Origin: Gracilibacteraceae bacterium
GTDB taxonomy: Bacteria > Bacillota > Desulfitobacteriia > Desulfitobacteriales > Syntrophobotulaceae
DNA length: 35,660 bases
NCBI GenBank assembly: GCA_031270805.1
Contig: JAISWK010000059.1
Coordinates: 1-35,660, forward strand
Reading direction: 5' to 3'
In this document: positions 9,441 to 19,524 of the stretch, one piece after another
Layout: each line of letters opens with the position of its first letter
How positions within the stretch are numbered: the stretch's first letter is position 1
Notes under the pieces: model-generated
What the model saw: the letters and a program-made list of their open reading frames with translations, nothing else
Told to the model about the DNA's origin: nothing
Databases searched by the model: none
Position numbers and translations under genes: made by a program

Positions 9441-9469
9441 TTGCCTCGGGCGCGGGTTCGTGTTACAAT
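9441..9469 (+). promoter_or_regulatory. Promoter of the riboflavin operon
   Basis: TTGCCT (9441-9446), 17-nt spacer, TACAAT (9464-9469), just before the FMN riboswitch. Confidence 0.7.
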
Positions 9470-9487
9470 AACTTCCGAAAATATAAT

Positions 9488-9600
9488 AATCCTCTGGGGT
9501 CAGGTGCAATTCCTTACCGGCGGTACAGCCCGCGAGCCGCAAGGCAGATCCGTTGTGATTACGGAGCCGACAGTTAAAGTCTGGATGGAAAGAGGTATGT
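9488..9600 (+). ncRNA. FMN riboswitch (RFN element)
   Basis: Conserved RFN blocks: TCCTCTGGGGTCAGGTGCAATTCCTTACCGGCGGT, AGCCCGCGAGC, GAGCCGACAGTTAAAGTCTGGATGGAAAGAGG; directly upstream of ribD. Confidence 0.96.
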
Positions 9601-9639
9601 CTCCGGCGCTCATGTGCCGGAGTACCACCTTTGTTTGTC

Positions 9640-9669
9640 CGCCCCGGGAGTTTCGGGGCGTTTTGTTTT
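9640..9669 (+). terminator. Intrinsic terminator of the riboswitch expression platform
   Basis: CGCCCCG-ggagttt-CGGGGCG followed by TTTTGTTTT; preceded by a CTCCGGC...GCCGGAG hairpin. Confidence 0.8.
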
Positions 9670-9685
9670 GGGGAGGGAAAAGGCG

Positions 9686-10801
9686 GTGACGGACGAAGAA
9701 TATATGCGCCGGGCGCTGGATTTGGCCGCCAGGGCCAGGGGCCGCGTCAGCCCCAACCCGATGGTGGGCTGTGTGCTGACGCGCCGGGGCGTCGTCGTCG
9801 GCGAAGGCTTCCATCAGCGGGCCGGGGAACCGCATGCCGAAATCATAGCCTTGCGGGCGGCCGGCGAGCAGGCGCTGGGGGCGGACGCCTACGTCACCCT
9901 GGAGCCCTGCGCTCATTTCGGCCGCACCCCGCCCTGCTGCGACGCCCTGATCGCCGCCGGCGTCCGGCGCGTAGTCTGCGCCATGACCGACCCGAACCCG
10001 CTCGTCGCCGGCCGGGGTTTTCAGCGGCTGCGGGCGGCGGGCGTCGCCGTGGAGACGGGATTGTGCGGGGCGGAGGCGGCGCGGCTCAATGAAGCATTCG
10101 TCAAATCGACGACGCGGCGGCTGCCTTTTGTGCTTTATAAATGCGCCATGACGCTGGACGGTAAAATCAGCGCTGCCTCCGGCGACTCCCGCTGGGTTTC
10201 CGGATCCCGCGCCCGCCGTTACGCGCATGAGCTGCGTAACGGCCATGACGTCGTCATGGTGGGCAGCGGCACGTTAAGGCAGGATAATCCTGCCTTAACC
10301 TGCCGGCTGCCCAGCGGGCGCGACCCTGTGCGTCTGCTGGTGGACGGGCTTTTGACCGTGCCGGACGACGCCCGGATCCTTAAGGTCCGCTCCCCCGCTT
10401 CCCTTTGTCTTATCGCCACGACCGCCCGCGCCCCGGCTGACCGCCTGGCGGCGCTCCGGGCCCGGCCCGGGGTGGAAGTCTGGCAATACCCGGAGACGGA
10501 GCATGTGCCGCTGGAGCGGCTTCTGGGCGACATTGCCCGGCGCGGCTGGAACAGCGTCCTGCTGGAAGGCGGCGGCCAGCTGGCGGGACGCCTACTGGCC
10601 GCCGGCCTGATCGACCGGGTCGAGTTCATCATCGCGCCCAAATTTATCGGCGGCAGCGGGGCCACGCCGCTGGGAGGATTGGATTTACCCCGGATGGCCG
10701 ACGCCATCCCGCTCCAGGCGCTGGAAACAGAATTTATCGGTCCCGATCTTAAAGTAAGCGCGTATATCGGCGGCGGCGCGGCCCCGCCCCCCGAAGCCTG
10801 A
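9686..10801 (+). CDS. ribD: Bifunctional riboflavin deaminase/reductase RibD
   Basis: GTG start after GGGAGG; HAEIIAL and [16 protein letters not shown] deaminase zinc motifs; reductase domain [22 protein letters not shown]. Confidence 0.95.
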   Translation: MTDEEYMRRALDLAARARGRVSPNPMVGCVLTRRGVVVGEGFHQRAGEPHAEIIALRAAGEQALGADAYVTLEPCAHFGRTPPCCDALIAAGVRRVVCAMTDPNPLVAGRGFQRLRAAGVAVETGLCGAEAARLNEAFVKSTTRRLPFVLYKCAMTLDGKISAASGDSRWVSGSRARRYAHELRNGHDVVMVGSGTLRQDNPALTCRLPSGRDPVRLLVDGLLTVPDDARILKVRSPASLCLIATTARAPADRLAALRARPGVEVWQYPETEHVPLERLLGDIARRGWNSVLLEGGGQLAGRLLAAGLIDRVEFIIAPKFIGGSGATPLGGLDLPRMADAIPLQALETEFIGPDLKVSAYIGGGAAPPPEA

Positions 10802-10824
10802 GACGCGGAGAAAGGCGGTATATT

Positions 10825-11484
10825 ATCTTTACCGGTATCATTGAAGAAGTGGGCGCCTTAGAGCGGATTGATTCCCGCTCCGACAGCGCTGTACTCACGA
10901 TCAAAGCGGAAAAAACTTTGGCCGGCACGAATGTCGGGGACAGCATCGCCGTCAACGGCGCCTGCCTGACTGTCACATCCCTCGCCCCGGGCCGTTTTAG
11001 CGCCGACGTCATGCCGGAAACGCTGCGTAGCACCTCGCTCCGCGCCCTGCGCCCGGGAGCGCCCGTCAACCTGGAGCGCGCCCTCACCCTCTCCGCCCGC
11101 CTCGGCGGGCATATCGTGAGCGGACATGTAGACGGCGTCGGCGTCCTGCGGCAGAGAAAAGCGGCCGGCAACGCGGAGATCCTGAGCGTCGAAGCTCCCC
11201 CTGCCCTGCTCCGGCAAATGATTGCCAAGGGTTCCATCGCCCTGGACGGCGTGTCGCTCACGCTGGTCACGGTGGAACAAACGGTCTTTACGGTTTCCCT
11301 CATTCCGCAAACTCTGGGCGAAACCACGCTTGGCCGCGCGCAACCCGGCGCCGTCCTGAATTTGGAAACGGATATTCTGGGCAAGTACGTCGAGCATTTT
11401 TTGCGCGCCGCCCCCCTCTCCCCCGCCGCCGCCCTGCCGGCCTCCGCCCTGACGGCGGAATTTTTGCGGCAGCACGGATTTTGA
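10825..11484 (+). CDS. ribE: Riboflavin synthase alpha chain; apparent non-canonical start (ATC 10825 or ATT 10822)
   Basis: Conserved [10 protein letters not shown]-terminus begins at 10828, upstream of the first GTG (10849); duplicated lumazine-binding domains. Confidence 0.88.
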   Translation: MFTGIIEEVGALERIDSRSDSAVLTIKAEKTLAGTNVGDSIAVNGACLTVTSLAPGRFSADVMPETLRSTSLRALRPGAPVNLERALTLSARLGGHIVSGHVDGVGVLRQRKAAGNAEILSVEAPPALLRQMIAKGSIALDGVSLTLVTVEQTVFTVSLIPQTLGETTLGRAQPGAVLNLETDILGKYVEHFLRAAPLSPAAALPASALTAEFLRQHGF

Positions 11485-11559
11485 GCCTGCCTGGGACGTA
11501 TTTCTGGGTGGCGCAATGACGGGGGTATTCGAAAAAAGACAAAGGAGAATCGGCATATC

Positions 11560-12774
11560 ATGGACACCACCGCTGCAGATTTCAGCCCCATTGAGGAAGC
11601 GCTGGAGGATATCCGGGCCGGGAAAATGATTGTCGTCGTGGACGACGAAGATCGGGAAAACGAGGGCGACCTCGTCATGGCCGCCGAAAAGGTCACCCCC
11701 GCCAGTATTAATTTTATGGCCACGCACGGACGAGGCTTGATTTGCGCGCCTCTGACGGCGGAAAAACTGACCGCGCTGCAATTGCACCAAATGGTCGATC
11801 AGAACACCGACCCGCACGGCACGGCCTTCACCGTCAGCGTGGACGCCGTTTCCAGCACGACCGGCATTTCCGCCCATGAACGGGCGGAAACCATCCGCGT
11901 CCTGGCCGCCCCGGACAGTCGGCCGGAGGACTTACGCCGGCCGGGACATATATTTCCCCTGCAGGCGCGGGAAGGAGGCGTCCTCGTCCGCACCGGCCAC
12001 ACGGAAGCGACGGTGGACCTGGCCCGCCTGGCCGGTCTGACGCCGGCGGGCGTACTCTGCGAAATCATGAAAGAAGACGGTACAATGGCCCGCGTGCCCG
12101 ATCTCGCCCTTTTCGCCCGCCGCCACGGCCTGAAATTCATCACGGTGAAGGATTTGATCCTTTATCGCCGCCGGCACGAAAGGCTGATCGAGGTCACGGA
12201 TCAGATCGACTTGCCGACGGAGTACGGTCACTTTAACGCTGTCGCTTACCGCAGCCTGATCGACCGCAATGAACACCTGGCCATGCTCAAGGGAAATATC
12301 AGCGGCGATGAACCACTGCTCGTGCGCGTACATTCCGAATGCCTGACCGGCGACGTTTTTCACTCCCGCCGCTGCGACTGCCGGGATCAACTGGCGGCCG
12401 CCCTGGGCCAGATTGAGCGCGCCGGGCGCGGACTCCTGCTCTATATGCGCCAGGAAGGCCGGGGGATCGGGCTGTTCAACAAGATCAAAGCCTATAAATT
12501 GCAGGAGGAGGGGCGCGATACGGTGGAAGCCAACTTGGACCTCGGTTTTGCCCCCGATTTGCGGGATTACGGCATCGGGGCCCAAATTCTGGCCGATTTC
12601 GGCGTGAAAAAAGTCCGGCTGATGACGAACAACCCGCGCAAGATCGTGGCTTTGAAAGGTTACGGGATCGAAGTCATCGAGCGGGTGCCGATTGAAATCC
12701 CGCCCCGGCCGGAAAACCAGAAATACCTCGTGACCAAAAAATCCAAACTGGGGCATTATCTTTCTACTATATAA
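11560..12774 (+). CDS. ribBA: Bifunctional DHBP synthase / GTP cyclohydrolase II
   Basis: RibB motif [16 protein letters not shown]; RibA motifs [16 protein letters not shown] and [19 protein letters not shown]. Confidence 0.96.
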   Translation: MDTTAADFSPIEEALEDIRAGKMIVVVDDEDRENEGDLVMAAEKVTPASINFMATHGRGLICAPLTAEKLTALQLHQMVDQNTDPHGTAFTVSVDAVSSTTGISAHERAETIRVLAAPDSRPEDLRRPGHIFPLQAREGGVLVRTGHTEATVDLARLAGLTPAGVLCEIMKEDGTMARVPDLALFARRHGLKFITVKDLILYRRRHERLIEVTDQIDLPTEYGHFNAVAYRSLIDRNEHLAMLKGNISGDEPLLVRVHSECLTGDVFHSRRCDCRDQLAAALGQIERAGRGLLLYMRQEGRGIGLFNKIKAYKLQEEGRDTVEANLDLGFAPDLRDYGIGAQILADFGVKKVRLMTNNPRKIVALKGYGIEVIERVPIEIPPRPENQKYLVTKKSKLGHYLSTI

Positions 12775-12804
12775 CTTCAGGATCCTTCCCCGAACGGAGA
12801 ACGC

Positions 12805-14004
12805 ATGTCAACAAATGAAAAATCCGCCGCCCCCGCGCCTCAGCCCGCGCCGGGCCGCGTCACGCGGCTGGAGTACCAGGGCAAGGAAATAATCCTCATT
12901 GCCACCGCTCATGTTTCCAAAAAGAGCGCCGTCCTGGTGCGCGAGGTCATAAGCGCCGAGCAGCCGGACAGTATCTGCGTCGAACTGGATGAAGATCGGC
13001 TCCGCAGTATGCAGGATCCCGACGCCTGGAAAAAAACAGATATTGTTCAGGTGATCAAAGGGAAGAAGGTGGGGTTCCTGATCGCCAACCTCATCCTGAG
13101 TTCGTACCAAAAAAAACTGGCCGCTCGCCTGAACACGGCGCCGGGCCAGGAAATGCGCGAGGGCGTCGCCTGCGCCGAGGAATTGGGGAAAAACCTGGTT
13201 TTGGCCGACCGCAAAATCCAAATTACTTTTATGCGCGTCTGGCGCCGCATCACCCTGTGGGAAAAAAGCAAACTGCTTTTCGGCCTTATCTTTTCCTTCG
13301 GCGACGACACGGAAGTCTCCGCCGCCGACGTGGAGAAAATGCTGGAGGAGGATATGCTGGAAGCGGCGCTGGCCGATATCCGCGCCTCCGTACCCAAAGT
13401 CGGCAATGTCCTCGTGGACGAACGCGACCAATACCTGGCCCACCAGATCAAAAACGCGCCCGGCCCGAAAATCGCCGCCGTACTTGGCGCGGCCCACGTG
13501 GCCGGCGTCAAAGAGGAGATCTTCCGCGAGCAGGATATCGAGAGCATCTCCGCCTTACCGCCCCGCAGCCGACTGGCCAAAGCGGTCGGCTGGATAATCC
13601 CGATCCTGATCTGCGGTCTCATCGTTCTGGCCTTCGCCCAAAACGTCAGTCACGGCCTGCGGCAGCTCACAGCCTGGCTGCTCTGGAACAGCGTCCTGGC
13701 CGGCGCTTTCACCGCCGCGGCCCTGGCTCATCCCCTCAGCATACTGACGGCTTTTGTCCTGGCCCCCTTCACTTCCATCAACCCTTTTCTCGCCTGCGGC
13801 TGGTTTGCCGGGCTGGCTGAGGCCGCCCTGAAAAAACCGACGGTGGAAGACGTGGAGCGCGTCCCGGAGGATATTTTTACCTTCAAGGGGTTTTTCCGCA
13901 ATCGCTTCCTCCACATACTCATAGTAGTCGTTATGGCGAACTTGGGCAGTTCCCTAGGTACCTTCGCGGCCGGACTGGATATTATTACCAATTTAATCCC
14001 GTGA
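12805..14004 (+). CDS. TraB/GumN family membrane protein
   Basis: IILIATAHVSKKSAVLVREVISAEQPDSICVELDEDR and VLGAAHVAGV motifs; C-terminal TM segments. Confidence 0.85.
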   Translation: MSTNEKSAAPAPQPAPGRVTRLEYQGKEIILIATAHVSKKSAVLVREVISAEQPDSICVELDEDRLRSMQDPDAWKKTDIVQVIKGKKVGFLIANLILSSYQKKLAARLNTAPGQEMREGVACAEELGKNLVLADRKIQITFMRVWRRITLWEKSKLLFGLIFSFGDDTEVSAADVEKMLEEDMLEAALADIRASVPKVGNVLVDERDQYLAHQIKNAPGPKIAAVLGAAHVAGVKEEIFREQDIESISALPPRSRLAKAVGWIIPILICGLIVLAFAQNVSHGLRQLTAWLLWNSVLAGAFTAAALAHPLSILTAFVLAPFTSINPFLACGWFAGLAEAALKKPTVEDVERVPEDIFTFKGFFRNRFLHILIVVVMANLGSSLGTFAAGLDIITNLIP

Positions 14005-14028
14005 CCGGGCGGCATTGCGACCCGCCTC

Positions 14029-15639
14029 CTATGACTCCCGCAACTTGGGTACGGGCATGTCGCAATTGTGCAACACGCCCCGGGCGAGGGCGAAGCAAAC
14101 GAGCGCCGCCGCGAGTTCCCAGGCTGCGAGAACGGCCAGCCCCACGAACAGATCCCAAGGCGCGGCGAGAAGGTCGCCCAGGAGGAATGCGCTCGCGAAT
14201 AGGGCGAGGGCAATCCCGGGCGCCATGATCAGCATAACCGCCACGACGTAGAGGAGCAAAAGGACGCCGGCGCTGAGATCTACGCCAACGAGGCGCAGCC
14301 AGAGACAGTTGACGCCGAGCAGCAAGAGAGAAAACAGGGTATAGACGACGACGGCCGCAGCCGCCAGCAAAGGATGCCCGCCGGTGAGCGCGGCGACGAC
14401 GCCGAAAATAAACAGGCTTTCGCCGAAAACCTTGCCCACGGTCTCCAGGTTGCTCCACACGATCTTGGCGAAGGATGGGGCCGGGATCAAGTAGATATAA
14501 TGCATATACAGTTCCTTCAGCCCACGCCCCGTACCGATCAGGAAAATTTGCATCCACATCAGCAGCTGCAGGATCAACGAAAGTCCGTCCCGGCGCAGGA
14601 AAAGGGCCAGCAGCGCCGCCCCCGCCACGGTCAGCACCGAGGAGAGACCCCAAAGCCCCAACCTGTTCGCCCGAAATGATTCCCGCAAATGTTTGAACAG
14701 GAAGGTGCGCGCCCCCGCGCCACTCAGGCCGGTTCCCGCCACCCTGGTTCTGGCCGAGGATGTCATCTCCGGGTTGATCTGTCCTTCGGCCAGACTACGC
14801 CTGAGGGCAAAGGCGGTTTCCGCCGCGACCAGCACATCCTCGTAATAATCGGGATGGGAAAGGGCGATATAAGCGAGCGCCGCCGCAAGGGCCAGGAGGT
14901 TCAGCCCGAGGAAGATGAGCCCGCCGCCCGTATTGCCCGTGAGCAGGGCGACCGCCCCCGCCGACGTCCAGCCCGCGATCGGCGTCCAGAGGCAGAAGGG
15001 CGAGCGTATGACCTCAAGCAGGACGGTCTGTATATTGCCCGCCTCCGGGCCCATTCCGGCGAAGCGGGCGAGCGTGTGGAGGACCAGGGGCAGAATTAGC
15101 GCAAGGCCGATGATTTTCACCGCCCGCCGGCGGCCGGGGCGCCCGTTCGTCACGCTGTAAATGATGAGTGATAGCGTGAACAAGAGAATAAGAGCGATGA
15201 TGAAGGCGCCGAGCAGGATAAAGACAGCGCCCCCGCCCAAGGCGAAGGCCCGGCTGAGCCACGGGGCTTGAAACAGAAGGAAGAAACCCGCGAAAAAAGC
15301 CGTCCTGGCCATGCGCGCCAGTCCGTAGAGCAGGATGGGGCGGGAATCAACCGGAGAGACGAAGAGCAAGTTGGCGTCGTTCATGGCAAAAATCGCGCTG
15401 CCTCTGCTCAGGCCATTCGCCACAATGAAGACGGCAAAGCCCAGGACCAGGAGGAAAAAAGCGCCTTGCAGCCAGGTAATATCGAGAGATTTCGGCGCGG
15501 CGCCGCGCGAGGAACTCAGGAAGAGGATCGCAACTAAAAAAGCGATCGCGATCAGGTACATCACGAGCTTGGCGGGTTTGCGCCCCAATTCCAGCAAGCT
15601 GTTTTTGAGGCCCATCGCGAGCAGGTAGAGGAGACTCAT
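14029..15639 (-). CDS. ABC exporter permease-like protein
   Basis: Multi-TM protein; ATG at 15639 overlaps the stop of the upstream ABC ATPase (translational coupling). Confidence 0.75.
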   Translation of the reverse strand: MSLLYLLAMGLKNSLLELGRKPAKLVMYLIAIAFLVAILFLSSSRGAAPKSLDITWLQGAFFLLVLGFAVFIVANGLSRGSAIFAMNDANLLFVSPVDSRPILLYGLARMARTAFFAGFFLLFQAPWLSRAFALGGGAVFILLGAFIIALILLFTLSLIIYSVTNGRPGRRRAVKIIGLALILPLVLHTLARFAGMGPEAGNIQTVLLEVIRSPFCLWTPIAGWTSAGAVALLTGNTGGGLIFLGLNLLALAAALAYIALSHPDYYEDVLVAAETAFALRRSLAEGQINPEMTSSARTRVAGTGLSGAGARTFLFKHLRESFRANRLGLWGLSSVLTVAGAALLALFLRRDGLSLILQLLMWMQIFLIGTGRGLKELYMHYIYLIPAPSFAKIVWSNLETVGKVFGESLFIFGVVAALTGGHPLLAAAAVVVYTLFSLLLLGVNCLWLRLVGVDLSAGVLLLLYVVAVMLIMAPGIALALFASAFLLGDLLAAPWDLFVGLAVLAAWELAAALVCFALARGVLHNCDMPVPKLRES

Positions 15640-16334
15640 GATGGCGCCTCCGTAATCGTGAAGTAGATTTCCTCCAGGCTTTCCCCCGCCCGCAGATCGG
15701 AGCGGCGGCAAGCGCGGGCTACGCGGCCCTTCGTCATAATATAGGTCGTGTCCCAGTTTTCCTCCATGCTTTCTATCATATGCGTGCTGACGAGCAGGGC
15801 GCAGCCGCTTTGGCGCAGATTGAGCATGACCGTTTTGAGTTCTCTGATCCCGTGCGGATCAAGCCCGACCAGCGGTTCGTCGAAAACTACGGCCTTGGGT
15901 TCGGGCAGCAGGGCGCAACAGACGCTCACCTTCTGCTGCATGCCCTTGGAAAGCTCCTTGCCGAGTTTCTGTTTCTTGTCGCTGAGTTCAAAGCGGTGCA
16001 GCAATTCCTCCGCCCGCTCTGCCCAAGCCGTGAGCCGGTAGGCCCTGGCAATGAATTCCAGATGTTCCGCCACCGTGAGCATGGGATAGAGGACGGGAAA
16101 CTCCGGCACGTAACCGAGGAGGCGCTTGGCCTCCGGCGTCCTGTTCTCGTGTCCGCCTATGGTGATGCGACCGCTGAAGCGCAGGAGACCGCAGATGGAT
16201 TTTATCAGCGTGGATTTGCCCGCCCCGTTCGGGCCGAGCAATACGGCCGTTTCCCCCGCCGCAACGCTGATGTTCACGCCGTCGTTCGCCAGCAGCCGAC
16301 CGTATCGTTTGCTCACATTTTCCGCTTGGATCAC
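15636..16334 (-). CDS. ABC transporter ATP-binding protein
   Basis: Walker A GPNGAGKST, signature LSKGMQQK, Walker B AVVFDEPLVGLD. Confidence 0.93.
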   Translation of the reverse strand: MIQAENVSKRYGRLLANDGVNISVAAGETAVLLGPNGAGKSTLIKSICGLLRFSGRITIGGHENRTPEAKRLLGYVPEFPVLYPMLTVAEHLEFIARAYRLTAWAERAEELLHRFELSDKKQKLGKELSKGMQQKVSVCCALLPEPKAVVFDEPLVGLDPHGIRELKTVMLNLRQSGCALLVSTHMIESMEENWDTTYIMTKGRVARACRRSDLRAGESLEEIYFTITEAPS

Positions 16335-16423
16335 AATTGCTCGTTCCTTTCGTCTGACTGACTGTTAATCGTCGTTTTTTTCACAACCCTTGCCAATCAT
16401 ACCCTATCGCCGAGGATAAATCA

Positions 16424-17530
16424 ATGCAATATGATTTTCTGATCACGGGCGCCGGCCTTTTTGGCGCAGTTTTCGCCCAGACCGCGACCGAGTGCGGTTT
16501 TTCCTGTCTGGTTATTGACCGCCGGCCTCATGTCGGCGGTAATATTTATACGGAAAAACTGGCCGGGATCAATGTGCATCGCTACGGCGCCCATATTTTT
16601 CACACCGCTAAAAAGGAAATCTGGGACTATATCAGGCGCTTCGCTGAGTTCAACCATTTCATCAACGCCCCGCTGGCCAATTTTCACGGCGAGATTTACA
16701 ATTTACCCTTCAATATGAATACCTTCAACAAAATGTGGGGCGTGCGCACGCCGGCCGAAGCCAGAGAGATAATTGCGCGGCAGCGGCCCGCCAAGGGCGG
16801 GGAACCGCGCAACCTGGAGGAACAGGCCCTCCGTCTCGTGGGAACCGAGATTTACCACAAATTGGTCAAGGGCTATACGGAAAAACAATGGGGCGCCGAC
16901 TGCCGGAGTCTGCCCGCTTTTATTATTCGCCGCCTGCCGCTCCGCTTTACTTATGACAATAATTATTTCCACGACCGTTACCAGGGCATCCCCATCGGCG
17001 GCTACACGCCCATGATCGAAAAAATGCTTGCCGGCTGCGAAGTCCGGCTGAACACGGATTACCGGGAATTCAGCGCCGCCTGTCCCGGCGCGGCCGCTCG
17101 CACTGTTTACACCGGGGCAATTGACGAGTTTTTTGCCTATTGTTACGGCCCGCTCGCTTACCGCAGCCTGCGCTTTGACCTGGAAATCCCGGACACGGAC
17201 GACTATCAGGGGAACGCCGTCGTCAATTATACCGACCGCGAGACGCCGTTCACGCGGATTATTGAGCATAAGCATTTTGAGTTCGGCCACGGGCCGCAAA
17301 CCGTCATCACGCGCGAATACCCGCTGGCCTGGCGACCGGGTCAGGAGCCGTACTATCCGGTCAATGACGAGGCCAACATGGCTCTGCTGGCTAAATATCA
17401 AAGCTTGGCCGCCGGCCGGCCGGATATTATTTTTGGTGGGCGCCTCGGGACGTATTCTTACCTTGACATGGATCAGACGGTGGAAAAAGCCTTGGCGGCG
17501 TTCCAGGGGATACAACAAGGAAAATATTGA
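16424..17530 (+). CDS. glf: UDP-galactopyranose mutase
   Basis: N-term FAD fold DFLITGAGLFGAVFAQ, RPHVGGNIYTE, GAHIFHT, GYTEKQWG; full length 368 aa. Confidence 0.96.
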   Translation: MQYDFLITGAGLFGAVFAQTATECGFSCLVIDRRPHVGGNIYTEKLAGINVHRYGAHIFHTAKKEIWDYIRRFAEFNHFINAPLANFHGEIYNLPFNMNTFNKMWGVRTPAEAREIIARQRPAKGGEPRNLEEQALRLVGTEIYHKLVKGYTEKQWGADCRSLPAFIIRRLPLRFTYDNNYFHDRYQGIPIGGYTPMIEKMLAGCEVRLNTDYREFSAACPGAAARTVYTGAIDEFFAYCYGPLAYRSLRFDLEIPDTDDYQGNAVVNYTDRETPFTRIIEHKHFEFGHGPQTVITREYPLAWRPGQEPYYPVNDEANMALLAKYQSLAAGRPDIIFGGRLGTYSYLDMDQTVEKALAAFQGIQQGKY

Positions 17531-17535
17531 CAGCC

Positions 17536-18480
17536 TTATTGCCGCGGCGTGATATTGCTTCCCACCGAGAGGCGGCCGAGCGGATCAAGGCAGCTACGGC
17601 AGCAGAGCAAGTCGACGAACAATTCCCCCTGCTCGGGATCGTATGTGTCCACCAGCCCCCGCCGATCAATGGTCAGGCCGTAGACGCTCAAAAATTCCTC
17701 CCGCTCCACGATGGACAGCCGGACAATATGTTCCAGAATCTGTTTGTCAAAATCAAGGAATTTGCGGGCGTTTTTAGCTGACATTACGACGCGCTCCAGC
17801 CGGTCGTAGTCGCTGACGATCGCGGCCTCGGCGATCAGGGCCAGTCGTTGGGCCGCGATAGCCAGACGCCTGTCCTCCAGGGAAAAATCTTTTTGCACGG
17901 CGGCGGAGAAAAAATAACAAACGCCGCCAATCAGCAGACAGTCTACTGCGGCGGTAAATTTGAGAACCGGTTTTTCGCAGGCGACGATCGCGCCGGCGGC
18001 GGAAGTGTATAGCTGCGCGTTCGCACCCGTGAGAAAAGGGTTGCCCCGGCGCATGAACAGAACCTGTTCTTCCGCCTGGTCTTGCTCGTTCCGCCGCTCG
18101 CCGTAAAAAGCGTAACCGGCGCTCCTTGGCATCAGGCCGGAAACATAATCCTCCGGCGCGTAGGTTTGGGCGTGCCGGATATTCAGGATGATGTCGCCGA
18201 TTTGCTCCTGCACGAGTTCGTCCCCGGCGGAGAGGGCGGCGATATTTTCCCGATCGGACAAAACCGGTGAATACGGGGCCACATGTTTTTCGGCTACGGG
18301 TTTTTTCAACAAAAATTCCGTCAGTTTCCCCGCCTGGGCGGGCAGTTCTTCCATCGGACAGCAATTCCATTCCAGCGCCAGTCCGTCGCGGTTTTTCAGC
18401 GTGGTGTAAAGGGCGAATTTCCAGGTGAGGTTCTCCGGGTTAAGGGCGCGGAGCGCGTCCGTCAGCGTTTGCGTATCCAA
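17536..18480 (-). CDS. Hypothetical protein, possible KwaB-like (DUF4868) protein
   Basis: 314 aa; overall layout and C-terminal part (VMSAKNARKFLDF...ELFVDLLCCRSCLDPLGRLSVGSN) loosely resemble the DUF4868/KwaB pattern from memory; not verified by search. Confidence 0.4.
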   Translation of the reverse strand: MDTQTLTDALRALNPENLTWKFALYTTLKNRDGLALEWNCCPMEELPAQAGKLTEFLLKKPVAEKHVAPYSPVLSDRENIAALSAGDELVQEQIGDIILNIRHAQTYAPEDYVSGLMPRSAGYAFYGERRNEQDQAEEQVLFMRRGNPFLTGANAQLYTSAAGAIVACEKPVLKFTAAVDCLLIGGVCYFFSAAVQKDFSLEDRRLAIAAQRLALIAEAAIVSDYDRLERVVMSAKNARKFLDFDKQILEHIVRLSIVEREEFLSVYGLTIDRRGLVDTYDPEQGELFVDLLCCRSCLDPLGRLSVGSNITPRQ

Positions 18481-18625
18481 AGCGTTTCCTCCCGTTCTTT
18501 TTCATCAATAAATAACTTAATTCCGGCACAACCCATCCGACCCCGGCGCCGGCCCCGGTGATCCCGAAAGCTATTCTAACAGGAATCAGGCCAGATTTCA
18601 ACTTTTTCCGGGGCGGGAATAGTTT

Positions 18626-18654
18626 TTGCAATTCCGCCGGTCATGCGGTATAAT
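18626..18654 (+). promoter_or_regulatory. Candidate promoter of the transketolase genes
   Basis: TTGCAA (18626-18631), 17-nt spacer, TATAAT (18649-18654). Confidence 0.6.
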
Positions 18655-18702
18655 ATCCCTGCCGGAATGAGAGTGATGAGTGATGAGGGGACGAATACTT
18701 AC

Positions 18703-19524
18703 ATGAGCGAAGCAGAAATCAAGGCCCTGGCGAACGGGGCGCGGCGGGACATAATCCGCATGGTGGCGGCGGCGGGTTCGGGCCATCCGGGCGGCTCCCT
18801 TTCGGCGGCGGAGATCCTGGCGACGCTTTACGGGACGGAAATGCGCGTGGATCCGGCCCGGCCGGACGACCCGGAGCGGGATCGCTTTGTTTTGAGCAAG
18901 GGCCACGCCGCGCCCGCGCTCTACGCCGTTCTGGCGGCCCGCGGTTTTTTTCCGCGGGCGGAGCTGACGGAATTACGCCGTCTGGGCAGCCGCCTGCAGG
19001 GGCATCCCGATATGCGCAAAACGCCGGGAGTGGACGCTTCGACCGGTTCGCTCGGCCAGGGTCTGGCCATTGCCGGCGGCCTGGCCCTCGCCGCCCGGGT
19101 CGCCGGCCGGAGTTACCGCGTCTACACCCTGCTGGGCGACGGCGAAGTGGCGGAAGGCATGGTTTGGGAAGCGGCGATGGCGGCCGCTCATTACCGCCTG
19201 GATAACTTAGTGGCAATCATCGATCTAAACGGCCTGCAGATTGACGGCCCCACGGCGGTGGTGATGAACCCGGAACCGCTTGAAGCCAAATGGGCCGCTT
19301 TCGGCTGGCGGGTTTTCAGTGTGGACGGCCACGACCCGGCCTCCTTGCAGGCGGCGTTCGCCGCGGCGCGGCAGACGCGGGATCAGCCGTCGGTCTTGCT
19401 GGCGCGCACAGTAAAAGGCAAAGGAGTATCTTTTATGGAAAACCGGGCCGAATGGCACGGCAAGGCGCCGAACGCGGAACAGACCGCCCGGGCCCTGGCC
19501 GAATTGGAAGGCGGCGCGGCATGA
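18703..19524 (+). CDS. Transketolase, N-terminal (TPP-binding) subunit
   Basis: SGHPGGSLSAAEIL, GSLGQGL, LGDGEVAEGMVWEA; ORF-track start 18643 overlaps the -10 box, so start set to ATG 18703 (18676 also possible). Confidence 0.92.
   Translation: MSEAEIKALANGARRDIIRMVAAAGSGHPGGSLSAAEILATLYGTEMRVDPARPDDPERDRFVLSKGHAAPALYAVLAARGFFPRAELTELRRLGSRLQGHPDMRKTPGVDASTGSLGQGLAIAGGLALAARVAGRSYRVYTLLGDGEVAEGMVWEAAMAAAHYRLDNLVAIIDLNGLQIDGPTAVVMNPEPLEAKWAAFGWRVFSVDGHDPASLQAAFAAARQTRDQPSVLLARTVKGKGVSFMENRAEWHGKAPNAEQTARALAELEGGAA

Noticed and set aside
9500-11877. Long minus-strand ORFs (9500..10246, 10749..11723, 10858..11877) across the rib operon
   Set aside because: They are antisense to ribD/ribE/ribBA and to the FMN riboswitch; no recognisable domains.
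18671-18690. GTGATGAGTGATGAG repeat in the transketolase leader as a regulatory element
   Set aside because: Only two short units; could be a minor simple repeat and it makes the exact start codon uncertain, but nothing supports a function.
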